64,000 bases of DNA, from assembly GCA_903917345.1 (NCBI GenBank), contig CAIXAE010000008.1:62001-126000 (forward strand), written 5' to 3'. This document shows, piece after piece, positions 31,880 to 41,900 of the stretch. This DNA is from an uncultured Methylococcaceae bacterium. Its GTDB lineage: Bacteria; Pseudomonadota; Gammaproteobacteria; Methylococcales; Methylomonadaceae. The notes below the pieces were generated by a model that had not been told where the DNA came from, ran no database searches, and saw nothing but the letters and a program-made list of their open reading frames with translations. A program made the position numbers and the translations under genes. Position 1 is the stretch's first letter. Every line of letters starts with the position of its first letter.

Positions 31880-32050
31880 GTAGTATCTGGTTCTTGTATA
31901 TACAACTACTTACTACATCGTAGAATGAGTGGCGCAACTAGAGTCGGAGCCAATTGCTGTTAGAGTTTGATTCTTATAATAATTGACTAAGACTCCTAAG
32001 TATTATTACTAGAACCCTTTGTATACTGATTCAATATTTAGATGAAATGA

Positions 32051-32325
32051 GACTAGTGTCGGGACTAGTCCCTAATTTAGGGGTAGTCCTTGCAGTCCTT
32101 GCTAATAGTGATGTGCAGGGGGAGGACTACCCGTACTAGTCGTTTTTTGCTAAAGTTTTTTTATAGTACCTATATTGATTCTACTACTATTATCATTATT
32201 ATTAATATTTTTTATAAAAAAGAGACTAGTACAGGTAGTCCAATCGCCACAGCCCACACCAGCATTGACATGCAGAGGACTAGGGGTATTGGCACCCCTA
32301 ATCGAAGGTCTAGTACAGGTAGTCC
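32051..32325. repeat. Iteron-like repeats flanking an AT-rich stretch; putative replication origin of the satellite
   Basis: GACTAGTACAGGTAGTCC at 32224-32241, GTCTAGTACAGGTAGTCC at 32308-32325, inverted GGACTACCCGTACTAGTC at 32124-32141, and inverted repeat GGACTAgtCCCTAA..TTAGGGgTAGTCC at 32062-32089; AT-rich 32142-32222. Confidence 0.75.
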
Positions 32326-34736
32326 TATTTTTTAACCCAGACAGATTTACGGATTTTACCTATCTTTTTTTGTGTAGATTTGTAACCCAATGTCTTCATT
32401 ACATTCTGAACCTTTGTTACAGATGCACGGTCATGGTGTTTTGTATCTATGTTTAAACAGCTATTTAGAATATTTTCTGTTGTAAAAGACGCATCAGTAT
32501 TACTAAGCGGAATAACCCATTCAGCAATTAAATCATGCCATGGTTCTTTCAACTCATATTGATCTAATTCTAATTTTGCTAATGATTCAGCCTCTTTCCA
32601 GCAAATTTCGTTATCGTTTTCCCTATAGATAGAGACACTCTCAGCCCATAATTGTAAACGGTCACGCTGTATAGCAAGGATATCGGCTTTCCCAACAGTT
32701 ATAGGAAGAAATCGTCTATTGCCCGTTGAGTCGCCCAAAAAAGCATCTTCATTAGTGGTACCAATAAAAACTACTCTTCTTTGGTATTCACTCGCAAATT
32801 CGACATACTTAGCCACCCATTTCTCTTTTCTGCGAGTAATAAATGCTTTGAGAGATTCCACGTCCACCTTTCTTAGTCCCCTGAGCTCAGGTAATTCAGC
32901 TAACAAAGTGCCTCGAATTTTTCTAGAGATATCTGCATCCTTTTCATCAAGAGAAATTTCAGTAAAGGTATCCTGATTAACCAGTAATGCTGAAATAGCA
33001 CTCGATTTGCCCACTCCCTGTGCTCCAACAAATATTGGAACCATATCTGCTTGACACCCTGGTATCAAAATACGACCTACCACAGCAGTAAACATATACT
33101 TTGCTACTGCTCGCGCATAGGCACTATCGGATGTACTCATATATTGAGTGAAGTACTGTTCTACCCGAGGAATGCCATCCCATTCGAGACTATTAATCCA
33201 ATCTTGAGCTGAATCATACTTATTTTTAAATGCAACAAACTTGACTGCAGTAGCAATCATTTTATCCCCAATCTCATGAAAACCTAGTTTTGGTAAGCGC
33301 ATTCTTAAAGCTGCATAATCATGATCAGAAAACATAATGAACTTATCATTACTCCAACTAATATTGATTTGCTCAGTAAATTCATCTAATCGAATTTCAA
33401 GATCGCAAAAATCTCGATCGCTTAACGCATTAACAATGTTATTAAGCGTTGCCAGATATTTTCCTTTACGGTCTTGAATTAAATTACTAGATTCTGATTC
33501 ATTATTCAGCGAATGTAAGTAATATTTTTGACTACCATGTGCAAAGCTATTAATGATAGGTTTTCCATCATTCCAATAAAACTTAGCGGTAGTTGAGCCA
33601 TACTCTGTTCCTTCAATAGGATCAGCTAACGCCTTATTATCGTAGGTCGTTGGATTATCGATAACTTCTTTTACTGTTACGCAACCCAATTTAGGATTGC
33701 AAAAATACAGAATAAAATCTTCATGCAAATCCTTATCACGACCTTGCTGAAAATTATCGACTAATGTTTGAGCTTCTGCTTTAGAGATGCCTTTATGAAC
33801 AAGCTCAAGCACTTTACCTTCATTCCATGCTAGTTTTTTAGCGTGTGCTTGATCTGATATGGCTGCTTTTTTATCACCAATCAACTTATGAATATGCATC
33901 TTTTCTGTAGATGTTAACTCAGCTAATAAGGATGTATCGAGCATATCCCCTGAAATTAATATCGGTTCTATCGGTGTATATTCCAAATCTGCGCTATCAA
34001 TCACGGGTTTACCAACGAAGTCCAAACGTTCAGGACTAAAAACAGCTTCATCAATAACTGATCTAATTAACATGGCACCATTAGAACTCAATGCTATAAA
34101 ACCATAGCCAGCCAACCACAAGCGATCAAACAATAATTTTCCATAGCGAGGTATATCAGCCGCATTCATGACAGGAATGTACACATGATAACCTTTGTCT
34201 TGAGAAGGTGGAGCACCTACTAAACCAACACCAGCAGACACAGAAGGTTTTATCACTTTAGCTGCTTTAGCAAGGTTCTGATCTATACTGCCCAGAATCT
34301 TTAGAAATTCCTCTGCCGAAATAGTTTCACCATATTGACTAGGATCATGGTCAAGCATCAAGATTCCAGCACTTTTAGGATAAGTAAAATAGTTCTGAGT
34401 CCTTGCAAGTACATTATTTGCAGGATCCTCTGTACCATGAGTGGCGATAGTAACTTGCTCCGGAAATTCCAGAGAGTGCGTTCCATAACCAAATGCCATA
34501 TTTGATTCTGCATAAGATAAGAAATCTGGAAACTCCTCGAATGGAATTTCTAAACGTACAGCAACCCCATCGGTTAGTGAAGCAGCAGGAGTTTTAACTA
34601 TGGCACCATTTGAAACGACATAGCTTTTAGATAGATTACCTCTAGCATTGATGTGGCAAGTAAAACTAACCTGTTCATCGTTTTGAAAATTTTCTTGCGT
34701 TTCCACAAGTAACACACTATTATTTGATTTAACCAT
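32325..34736 (-). CDS. VapE/P4-alpha-like primase-helicase
   Basis: C-terminal VAFKNKYDSAQDWINSLEWDGIPRVEQYFTQYM...FVGAQGVGKSSAISALL...LAELPEL...VVFIGTTNEDAFLGDSTGNRRFLPITVG, typical virulence-associated protein E domain. Confidence 0.92.
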   Translation of the reverse strand: MVKSNNSVLLVETQENFQNDEQVSFTCHINARGNLSKSYVVSNGAIVKTPAASLTDGVAVRLEIPFEEFPDFLSYAESNMAFGYGTHSLEFPEQVTIATHGTEDPANNVLARTQNYFTYPKSAGILMLDHDPSQYGETISAEEFLKILGSIDQNLAKAAKVIKPSVSAGVGLVGAPPSQDKGYHVYIPVMNAADIPRYGKLLFDRLWLAGYGFIALSSNGAMLIRSVIDEAVFSPERLDFVGKPVIDSADLEYTPIEPILISGDMLDTSLLAELTSTEKMHIHKLIGDKKAAISDQAHAKKLAWNEGKVLELVHKGISKAEAQTLVDNFQQGRDKDLHEDFILYFCNPKLGCVTVKEVIDNPTTYDNKALADPIEGTEYGSTTAKFYWNDGKPIINSFAHGSQKYYLHSLNNESESSNLIQDRKGKYLATLNNIVNALSDRDFCDLEIRLDEFTEQINISWSNDKFIMFSDHDYAALRMRLPKLGFHEIGDKMIATAVKFVAFKNKYDSAQDWINSLEWDGIPRVEQYFTQYMSTSDSAYARAVAKYMFTAVVGRILIPGCQADMVPIFVGAQGVGKSSAISALLVNQDTFTEISLDEKDADISRKIRGTLLAELPELRGLRKVDVESLKAFITRRKEKWVAKYVEFASEYQRRVVFIGTTNEDAFLGDSTGNRRFLPITVGKADILAIQRDRLQLWAESVSIYRENDNEICWKEAESLAKLELDQYELKEPWHDLIAEWVIPLSNTDASFTTENILNSCLNIDTKHHDRASVTKVQNVMKTLGYKSTQKKIGKIRKSVWVKK

Positions 34737-34939
34737 AAATATAGCTCCATTTATTAATGGTTAGTTTTTCTGTAATATTTCCTGATATAAATATTACGAA
34801 GAAAAAACCACCCGTTTGTTATTAAGTTTAAGTGCCAGTTTCCGCTGACACTCTAAAATCTAAGATTTGTAAAAAAAGCTGACTTAGTGTTGGCTTTTTT
34901 AGGTCATGAATTTTCATGATTACTCCAACATATTAAAAG

Positions 34940-35134
34940 TTATCCATTTTTACCTCCTCTGCTATTAGCAACACAATTTTCCATCCACTCATCAATTTCG
35001 TTTGATGCCCAAGCAACAGATCTAGCACCTAATGCGATTTGTTTAGGGAATCTACCTTCAGCCACAGCCAGATAAATCGAACTTCTTGATAAACCAGTTA
35101 ATGCCATGACTTGTGGCAATCTAATAAATTTCAT
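34940..35134 (-). CDS. AlpA-family transcriptional regulator
   Basis: MKFIRLPQVMALTGLSRSSIYLAVAEGRFPKQIALGARSVAWASNEIDEWM. Confidence 0.92.
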   Translation of the reverse strand: MKFIRLPQVMALTGLSRSSIYLAVAEGRFPKQIALGARSVAWASNEIDEWMENCVANSRGGKNG

Positions 35135-35399
35135 GGTTATTTCTCCATTGTTAATTAAAAAATCTACTGAACGCTATCGCACCCAACAGTATTTATATGG
35201 ATATATTTCTAGGTTTTATCGAAGTAACTATTAAGAAATTTCTACAATAAATAGATTATTTTCTTGATGTATTGCTATTCGATTAAATTATTGTAAGGTC
35301 GAATTTTTCCCGACTGATGAGCGAGGATCTGGTTGAGGAATCTTGGAGTTGGGTGGGGAATGGTGTAAGGATTTTTATGAGTTTAGTGCTATTGACAGG

Positions 35400-36206
35400 T
35401 TATTTTCCTGAGATCTTTTTAAAGTCACTTATGTAGTTTGCTAGGGTCTTTTTTACTAGGTCACCTGTACTTCCGTTACTTAGTCGATAACTTATACCTG
35501 CATCGTCACCAGCGTTATAGACTTGTGTAATTGGGCTTCCTTTTTCATTGGCGTATTTTTTTAATATCCTAGGGAAGAATGTTTTAGCACTAGGTTTACC
35601 TTCTGCCTCCCATGTATCAAATAACCACTGTTTTAGTTCGTTAAAGTTAATCTCTTTTTGTTTAATAATTCCGGAATTATTTTCAATTGATTCAGAGCTA
35701 TCGACTTCTGAATCGGTAACATTATTAATATCAATTTTATTGGGATTTAAATTTTTTAATTCTTGACGTGCCTTTAATTTGTTTTGAATTGTCTTTAGGT
35801 CTTTTGCCAGTACACGTAACTTGGCATCTTTCATTTTTAATGACTCTCCGTCAGCGTTATAGAGTCCAAAAAGGATGAGTGAATTGTTATCTTCCATATC
35901 GGATTCAAGAATGACTTTTGCTTCTAAATCACCGGCACAATATCTTTTGAGGCAAGTTGTTGATAATCTCATATGTTCGGGAGGGGATAGCCTAGCATGT
36001 TCATCCCATGGTGCCTGTATTTCAGATTCATTAGGATAGTCTTCTATCTCATCAGGGATAGTATTAACTTTGAGGTAAAAAAGATGGGATATTAAAGAAC
36101 AAACATAAATGGGTAGTATCCCCATGCTTCCACTTTCAAGGATATTATGTTCTTTGACTTTAAGTATTTTTGCAGCATCAGCTATCCCATAAAAGTGTTC
36201 GTTCAT
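35400..36206 (-). CDS. Hypothetical protein (island)
   Basis: 268-aa ORF between integrase and AlpA; KTLANYISDFKK tail; family not recognised. Confidence 0.6.
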   Translation of the reverse strand: MNEHFYGIADAAKILKVKEHNILESGSMGILPIYVCSLISHLFYLKVNTIPDEIEDYPNESEIQAPWDEHARLSPPEHMRLSTTCLKRYCAGDLEAKVILESDMEDNNSLILFGLYNADGESLKMKDAKLRVLAKDLKTIQNKLKARQELKNLNPNKIDINNVTDSEVDSSESIENNSGIIKQKEINFNELKQWLFDTWEAEGKPSAKTFFPRILKKYANEKGSPITQVYNAGDDAGISYRLSNGSTGDLVKKTLANYISDFKKISGK

Positions 36207-36317
36207 AATATTTTCGTTTTGGCAGTTTGCTAGTGTAATTATCTTTATAATTTATGACTGATCCAGCAATTTTGCAAGGATATGCGGTATTAATTAAGTA
36301 ATTTTTTGATATTGATG

Positions 36318-37562
36318 CTAAATATCACCCACACTGGTTGCACCCTTTTTAAGAGTATCCAAATAATCAGCCCAATCTTGCATCATGCGTCTCCGTTCTT
36401 CTAAATATTGAGCGCGATTGTATGCTGCTCTAACATTATCACGTGGAGCATGAGCCAATTGCCGCTCTATTGCATCTGGACTCCAGCCTTGTTCATTTAG
36501 TAATGTCGATGCCGTTGTTCTAAAACCGTGTGCAGTCATTACATCTGATGAATAGCCTAATGTTTTTAGAGCGGTACTAATCGTATTATTGGACATAGGA
36601 CGACCATCACCTCTACTGGAAGGAAAAACATAATTACTTTTATGTGTCAGTGGCTTTATTGCTTCAATAATTGCAATTGCCTGATTTGATAAAGGTACAA
36701 TATGATGGAAATTGGTTTTCGATACGTAAGGTCGCCATTCTCCTTCATCTAAATGTATATCAGACCATAACATAGTACGAATTTCACCAGGTCGTTGAAA
36801 TAGTAATGGTGATAATTTAAATGCATTTAGAACGATAAATGTGCCTTGATAATTTTGTATGTCTCTTAGCAACTGGCCAAATAATTTTGGATCTATAATC
36901 GCGGCTCGATGGGCAACTTTTTGTGCTGGAATTTGTCTAGCAACTGGTTGTGAAGGGTCGTAATTTGTATAGTTGTGCACGATTGCATAGGCAAATATTG
37001 AACTAATTTCGCCATGAATTCTATGTGCTGTTTCCAAGTGATTCCTTTTAATTAAAGGTTTTATGACATCGAAAATATCAGATGATTTAATATCTGATAT
37101 TTGTTTATTGCCTAAAAGAGGGTAGGCAAGTCGATTTAAACGGCTAATTTTTTTTGTTTGAGTTGTTTTAGATACTAAGTGTTCTGTTGACTTTAACCAT
37201 TTTTCTGCAATATCACTAAAGCTACCAATAATTGCTAGACCTTGAGTTATTCGTTGTTCATTTAAAGACTCAATCTTTTTTAATGCTTTTGATTCTTTCT
37301 TTATTGTGTTCGGATCGAAACCTTTTGATAATTGCTCTCTTGCTTCTTCGGATTTACGCCTAGCTGTTTCTAGATTGGTATCTGGATAACTGCCTAACGA
37401 AAATTTCTTTCGCTTACCATCGAAGGTGTAAACGAAACGCCATAATTTGGATCCACTGATATTGACGACTAAATATAAGCCGCCACCATCATTGATCATA
37501 TAATCTTTATCTTTTGGTTTTGCCGCTCTGTAGGCTGTGTCTTTGTTGATATTAACTGCCAT
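36318..37562 (-). CDS. Tyrosine recombinase/integrase (P4-type)
   Basis: N-terminal DUF4102-like arm-binding domain; RPGEIRTMLWSDI...TAHGFRTTASTLLNEQGWSPDAIERQLAHAPRDNVRAAYNRAQY catalytic region. Confidence 0.95.
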   Translation of the reverse strand: MAVNINKDTAYRAAKPKDKDYMINDGGGLYLVVNISGSKLWRFVYTFDGKRKKFSLGSYPDTNLETARRKSEEAREQLSKGFDPNTIKKESKALKKIESLNEQRITQGLAIIGSFSDIAEKWLKSTEHLVSKTTQTKKISRLNRLAYPLLGNKQISDIKSSDIFDVIKPLIKRNHLETAHRIHGEISSIFAYAIVHNYTNYDPSQPVARQIPAQKVAHRAAIIDPKLFGQLLRDIQNYQGTFIVLNAFKLSPLLFQRPGEIRTMLWSDIHLDEGEWRPYVSKTNFHHIVPLSNQAIAIIEAIKPLTHKSNYVFPSSRGDGRPMSNNTISTALKTLGYSSDVMTAHGFRTTASTLLNEQGWSPDAIERQLAHAPRDNVRAAYNRAQYLEERRRMMQDWADYLDTLKKGATSVGDI

Positions 37563-37655
37563 TTGTGCCCAAATTGTGTCCGTTTTTTTTATATTTTATC
37601 AAAAGACACGATTTCGGACACGCTTTAAGGCGGATGCAGGCACATTTTGTAGGAA

Positions 37656-37750
37656 TTCGTTGGACAATAAAAAACCCGCGAAGCCATATGACTTGCGGGT
37701 TTATCAACAACTGTGCACTTCTCTGTACTTGTATGTGGTACCGAGAGCCG
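37656..37750. repeat. Right attachment-site repeat (attR), overlapping tRNA-Leu 3' end and its terminator
   Basis: Same 86-bp sequence as 27177-27262. Confidence 0.9.
37669..37703 (-). terminator. Rho-independent terminator of tRNA-Leu (copied at about 27190-27224)
   Basis: Minus strand AAACCCGCaagtcatatggcttcGCGGGTTTTTT. Confidence 0.8.
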
Positions 37751-37822
37751 GAATCGAACCGGCACGGAGTCACCCCCACCGGATTTTGAATCCGGCGCGT
37801 CTACCAGTTCCGCCATCCCGGC
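37736..37822 (-). tRNA. tRNA-Leu (anticodon CAA)
   Basis: Minus strand GCCGGGATGGCGGAACTGGTAGACGCGCCGGATTCAAAATCCGGTGGGGGTGACTCCGTGCCGGTTCGATTCCGGCTCTCGGTACCA: class II arm, encoded CCA, paired acceptor stem. Confidence 0.96.
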
Positions 37823-37910
37823 ACAGTTTGAATATTATAAGAAGAGTTCTACATAAAAGCTACTAAAATTTGGATGTAATAATACGCCTAAACTGATAAT
37901 ATCATCGGTT

Positions 37911-38927
37911 ATGAAAAAAAGTGACTTCAATTACAATCTGCCCGACGCTTTAATTGCTCAATTTCCCTTAGATCAACGCGATGGTAGTCGTATGCTGTGT
38001 ATGAACCGTCATACAGGTGCAATAAAAGATCTGTATTTTACAGATATCATCAACTTACTGAATGAAGATGACCTGCTAGTCTTTAATAATACAAAAGTTA
38101 TTCCTGCGCGCTTATACGGTAAGAAACAAACGGGTGGAAAAATTGAGATATTAATTGAGCGTGTTATTAATTCTCATCAAGCAATAGCACATATTAAGGC
38201 TAGCAAAGCCCCAAAGCCCGGCACTCTTATCGAGTTAGATGACGGCTATGTCTGCACGGTTGAGGGTAGGGTTGATGATTTATTTCAATTAGATTTCAAT
38301 CATCTAAATATTCTCGATCTCTTAGACAAAATTGGCCATATTCCTTTACCGCCTTACATTACCAGAGCGGATGACGCTTCTGATTTAACGCGTTATCAAA
38401 CCGTATTTGCTAAAGAATCTGGAGCTGTGGCAGCACCGACTGCTGGCTTACATTTTGATTTAGCCATGCTAGATAAAGTTAAAGCTAAAAATATAGCGAC
38501 GGCATTTGTTACCTTGCATGTGGGCAGTGGTACTTTTCAACCGGTAAGGGTAGAAAACTTAGCTGAGCATCTAATGCATAAAGAATATTTTGCCGTTTCA
38601 GAGCAAACAGTCGAAGCAGTTAATGCGGCTAGGGCAAGAGGTGGCAGAGTGATAGCCATTGGTACCACAGCCGTTAGGGCATTAGAATCTGCTTCTAAAA
38701 GTGGTGTTTTAAGCACTGGCTTTGGCGATACTGATTTGTTTATAACCCCTGGTTATCAATTTAAATCTGTCGATGCGATGCTAACAAACTTTCACTTACC
38801 CGAATCGACTTTATTAATGCTTGTTTCTGCCTTTGCAGGTTATGAACCTGTTATGCAGGCTTATCAACATGCAATTGATGAGTCTTATCGATTTTTTAGT
38901 TATGGCGATGCCATGTTTTTAAGTTAA
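37911..38927 (+). CDS. queA: S-adenosylmethionine:tRNA ribosyltransferase-isomerase
   Basis: FNYNLPDALIAQFPLDQRDGSRML, AAPTAGLHFD, THVGSGTF-like region. Confidence 0.97.
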   Translation: MKKSDFNYNLPDALIAQFPLDQRDGSRMLCMNRHTGAIKDLYFTDIINLLNEDDLLVFNNTKVIPARLYGKKQTGGKIEILIERVINSHQAIAHIKASKAPKPGTLIELDDGYVCTVEGRVDDLFQLDFNHLNILDLLDKIGHIPLPPYITRADDASDLTRYQTVFAKESGAVAAPTAGLHFDLAMLDKVKAKNIATAFVTLHVGSGTFQPVRVENLAEHLMHKEYFAVSEQTVEAVNAARARGGRVIAIGTTAVRALESASKSGVLSTGFGDTDLFITPGYQFKSVDAMLTNFHLPESTLLMLVSAFAGYEPVMQAYQHAIDESYRFFSYGDAMFLS

Positions 38928-38962
38928 AACTAACCTTTATATTTAAATAAGCACGATTTCTG

Positions 38963-41900
38963 ATGTCTAATTCCTCAATCTTTTCACCTAGTGTTCCAAG
39001 CTCTAAAGAATCCCTTGTTATTTGGACAGGTTTAACGGGTTGTGCTGATGCCTTAAGTTTGGCTTCTGCTATTAATAACTCAAAGCATTTATTTGTAATC
39101 ATTACCCCTGATAGTCAAACAGCTTTACGACTAGAACATGAATTAGCCTTTTTTTTAGCCTCAGATATTGCTTTATTACATTTTCCAGATTGGGAAACCT
39201 TACCGTATGATGTTTTTAGTCCTTTATCCGAAATTATCTCAGAACGCTTAAAAACCTTAGCTTTATTACCCGAAGTTAAGCGTGGGGCTTTAATTTTATC
39301 GGCCACCACCTTAATGCATAAACTTGCACCTAGGGAGCATGTTTTAGCGAATAGTTTTTCTATTAAAGTTGGGGATATCTTTAATTTAGAACTCAATAGA
39401 ATTAAGTTAGAAAGTGTGGGTTATCAGTGTGTATCACAGGTATATCAACATGCCGAGTTTGCCGTTAGAGGCGCTATAGTTGATTTATTCCCTATGGGGA
39501 GCAAGGTACCTTATCGAATTGAATTATTTGATGATGAAGTTGAGTCTATACGAACTTTTGACCCTGAATCGCAGCGCTCGCTGGAAAAGATTGATCAAAT
39601 CCAATTATTCCCAGCCCGCGAATTTCCGTTTACTGATGAATCTATTAAGTTATTTAGACAAGCTTTTAGAACCCAATTTCCGGATACTTCCCCAAAAAAT
39701 ACCCTATATGTCGATATTAGCAAGGGCATTACCCCCAACGGCATAGAGTATTATTTACCTTTATTTGTAGAACAAACCGCGACCCTCTTTGAGTATCTGC
39801 CTAAAACTGCGGTATTAGTTGTTTCAGAAGATATCAATAGCACAGCAACTGCTTTCTATAGCGAAGCAGAAGAGCGTTATGAACAACGAAAATATGATCT
39901 TGAACGCCCCTTATTAAAGCCAGAGCAATTATTTTTATCTGCTGATAAATTGACAGAAAACCTGTCTAAATTTGCTCGTATTACCCTGTCTGAACATACC
40001 ATAGGGGCGGACAATGCCTCACCCTGTTTACCGTTACCTCAGGTTATGTTGGATATTAAATCCAACACGCCAGCCGCTAACTTACAAAGTTTTATTGACT
40101 CCTTTGCTGGCAAAATATTATTTGTTTCTGAGTCAGCCGGGCGCAGAGAAGCCTTGATTGATAGACTTCGTACCTACAAAATTAATGTAAAAGTCGTTGA
40201 TAACTGGCAAGGTTTTCTTAATTCGGAAGTTTCACCCTGTATTATTGTTGCCCCGATGGAAAACGGGGTATGTTTAGATAACCCGGCTATTGCAATTATT
40301 ACTGAAAGCCAATTGTCGGGTGAAAAAGTCCTACAAAGACGCAGAAGAAAACAATCTGCAACCAAAGAGTTAGAAAACATTATTAATAATCTTAATGAAC
40401 TCACTATTGGTTCAGCCGTTGTGCATAGGGATCATGGGGTAGGGCGGTATTTAGGCTTACAAACATTACAAATTGGCGGAATTACTTCCGAGTTTTTAAC
40501 TTTAGAGTATGCCAATAACGATAAATTATATGTACCTGTTTCAACCTTGTATGTCATTGGTCGATACACCGGTATGAATCCTGATGCTGCACCTTTGCAT
40601 AAATTAGGTGGCGAGCAATGGTCAAAGCTAAAACAAAAAGCGATTGAAAAAATTAGAGACGTCGCCGCAGAATTATTAGAGATTCATGCAAAAAGAGCGA
40701 TTAAATCGGGTCATGCTTTTGAAATAGATCAGAGTGAGTATCAAACATTTGCGGATGCTTTTGCCTTTGAAGAAACCCCAGATCAACAAACCACTATTGA
40801 AGCTATCCTTGATGACATGGCCAGTGGACAACCCATGGATCGCGTTATTTGCGGCGATGTGGGGTTTGGTAAAACTGAGGTTTCAATGCGTGCGGCTTTT
40901 ATTGCAGCACAAAGCGGTAAGCAAGTCGCAGTATTGGTACCCACTACTTTGTTAGCTCAACAACATTACCAAAACTTTAGAGACCGATTTGCTGATTGGC
41001 CTTTTAGAGTTGAAGTGATGTCTCGATTTGTGACCGCTAAAGAATTAAAACAAATTACAGCCGATTTAGCAGATGGTAAAGTGGATATTGTCATTGGTAC
41101 GCATACACTCTTATCTAAAGAACTTAAGTTTAAAGAACTGGGACTGGTTATTATTGACGAAGAACATCGTTTTGGGGTGCGTCAAAAAGAACACTTTAAA
41201 AAATTACGCAGCGAAATCGATTTCTTAACGCTAACCGCTACGCCTATTCCCAGAACGTTAAACATGGCAATGTCTGGTTTGCGCGATATATCCATTATTG
41301 CCAGCCCGCCCCCTAATCGGCATGCGATTAAAACGTTTATTACCGAATGGGTTGATGCGCAAGTAAAAGAAGCGTGCCTGCGCGAGATAAAACGTGGTGG
41401 TCAGGTGTTTTTCTTGCACAATGAAGTCAAAACCATGGAGAAGATGGCGAGAGAGTTATCCGAGTTAATTCCTGAAGCCCGTATTGAAATCGCGCATGGT
41501 CAAATGCCTGAGCGTGAACTTGAGCGCATCATGTTGGATTTTTACCACCAACGCTTTAATTTATTAATTTGTTCAACGATTATTGAAAGTGGTATTGATA
41601 TTCCTAGTGCCAACACGATTATTATTAATCGCGCTGATAAATTAGGTTTAGCGCAATTACACCAATTAAGAGGCCGAGTAGGGCGCTCTCACCATCGGGC
41701 TTATGCCTACTTTATTGTGCCGCCTAAATCACTATTAACTAAAGATGCGCAAAAACGCTTAGAAGCGGTAGAGGCTTCAGGCGATTTGGGCGCTGGCTTT
41801 ATGTTGTCATCTCATGATCTTGAGATTAGAGGGGCGGGGGAATTATTAGGCGATGGTCAAAGTGGTCAAATTCAAGAGATTGGCTTTACACTTTACACAG

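Larger units (their letters stand above)
27177..37750. mobile_element. Integrated satellite-like genomic island at tRNA-Leu(CAA), about 10.5 kb
   Basis: Direct repeats at both ends, tyrosine integrase next to the tRNA, AlpA regulator, VapE/P4-like primase-helicase, iterons, no phage structural genes. Confidence 0.85.

Noticed and set aside
32090-32456. Plus-strand ORFs 32090-32335 and 32175-32456
   Set aside because: Low-complexity translations over the iteron/AT-rich region and the antisense end of the primase gene; better explained as a putative origin.
34820-34860. gtgccagtttccgctgacact (imperfect inverted repeat AGTGTCAG...CTGGCACT) as an insertion-sequence end
   Set aside because: Reminiscent of some IS termini, but no second end or transposase remnant is visible nearby.
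37537-37866. ORFs 37537-37866, 37552-37779, 37565-37789 and 37625-37816
   Set aside because: They overlap tRNA-Leu and its flank; translated tRNA sequence, not proteins.
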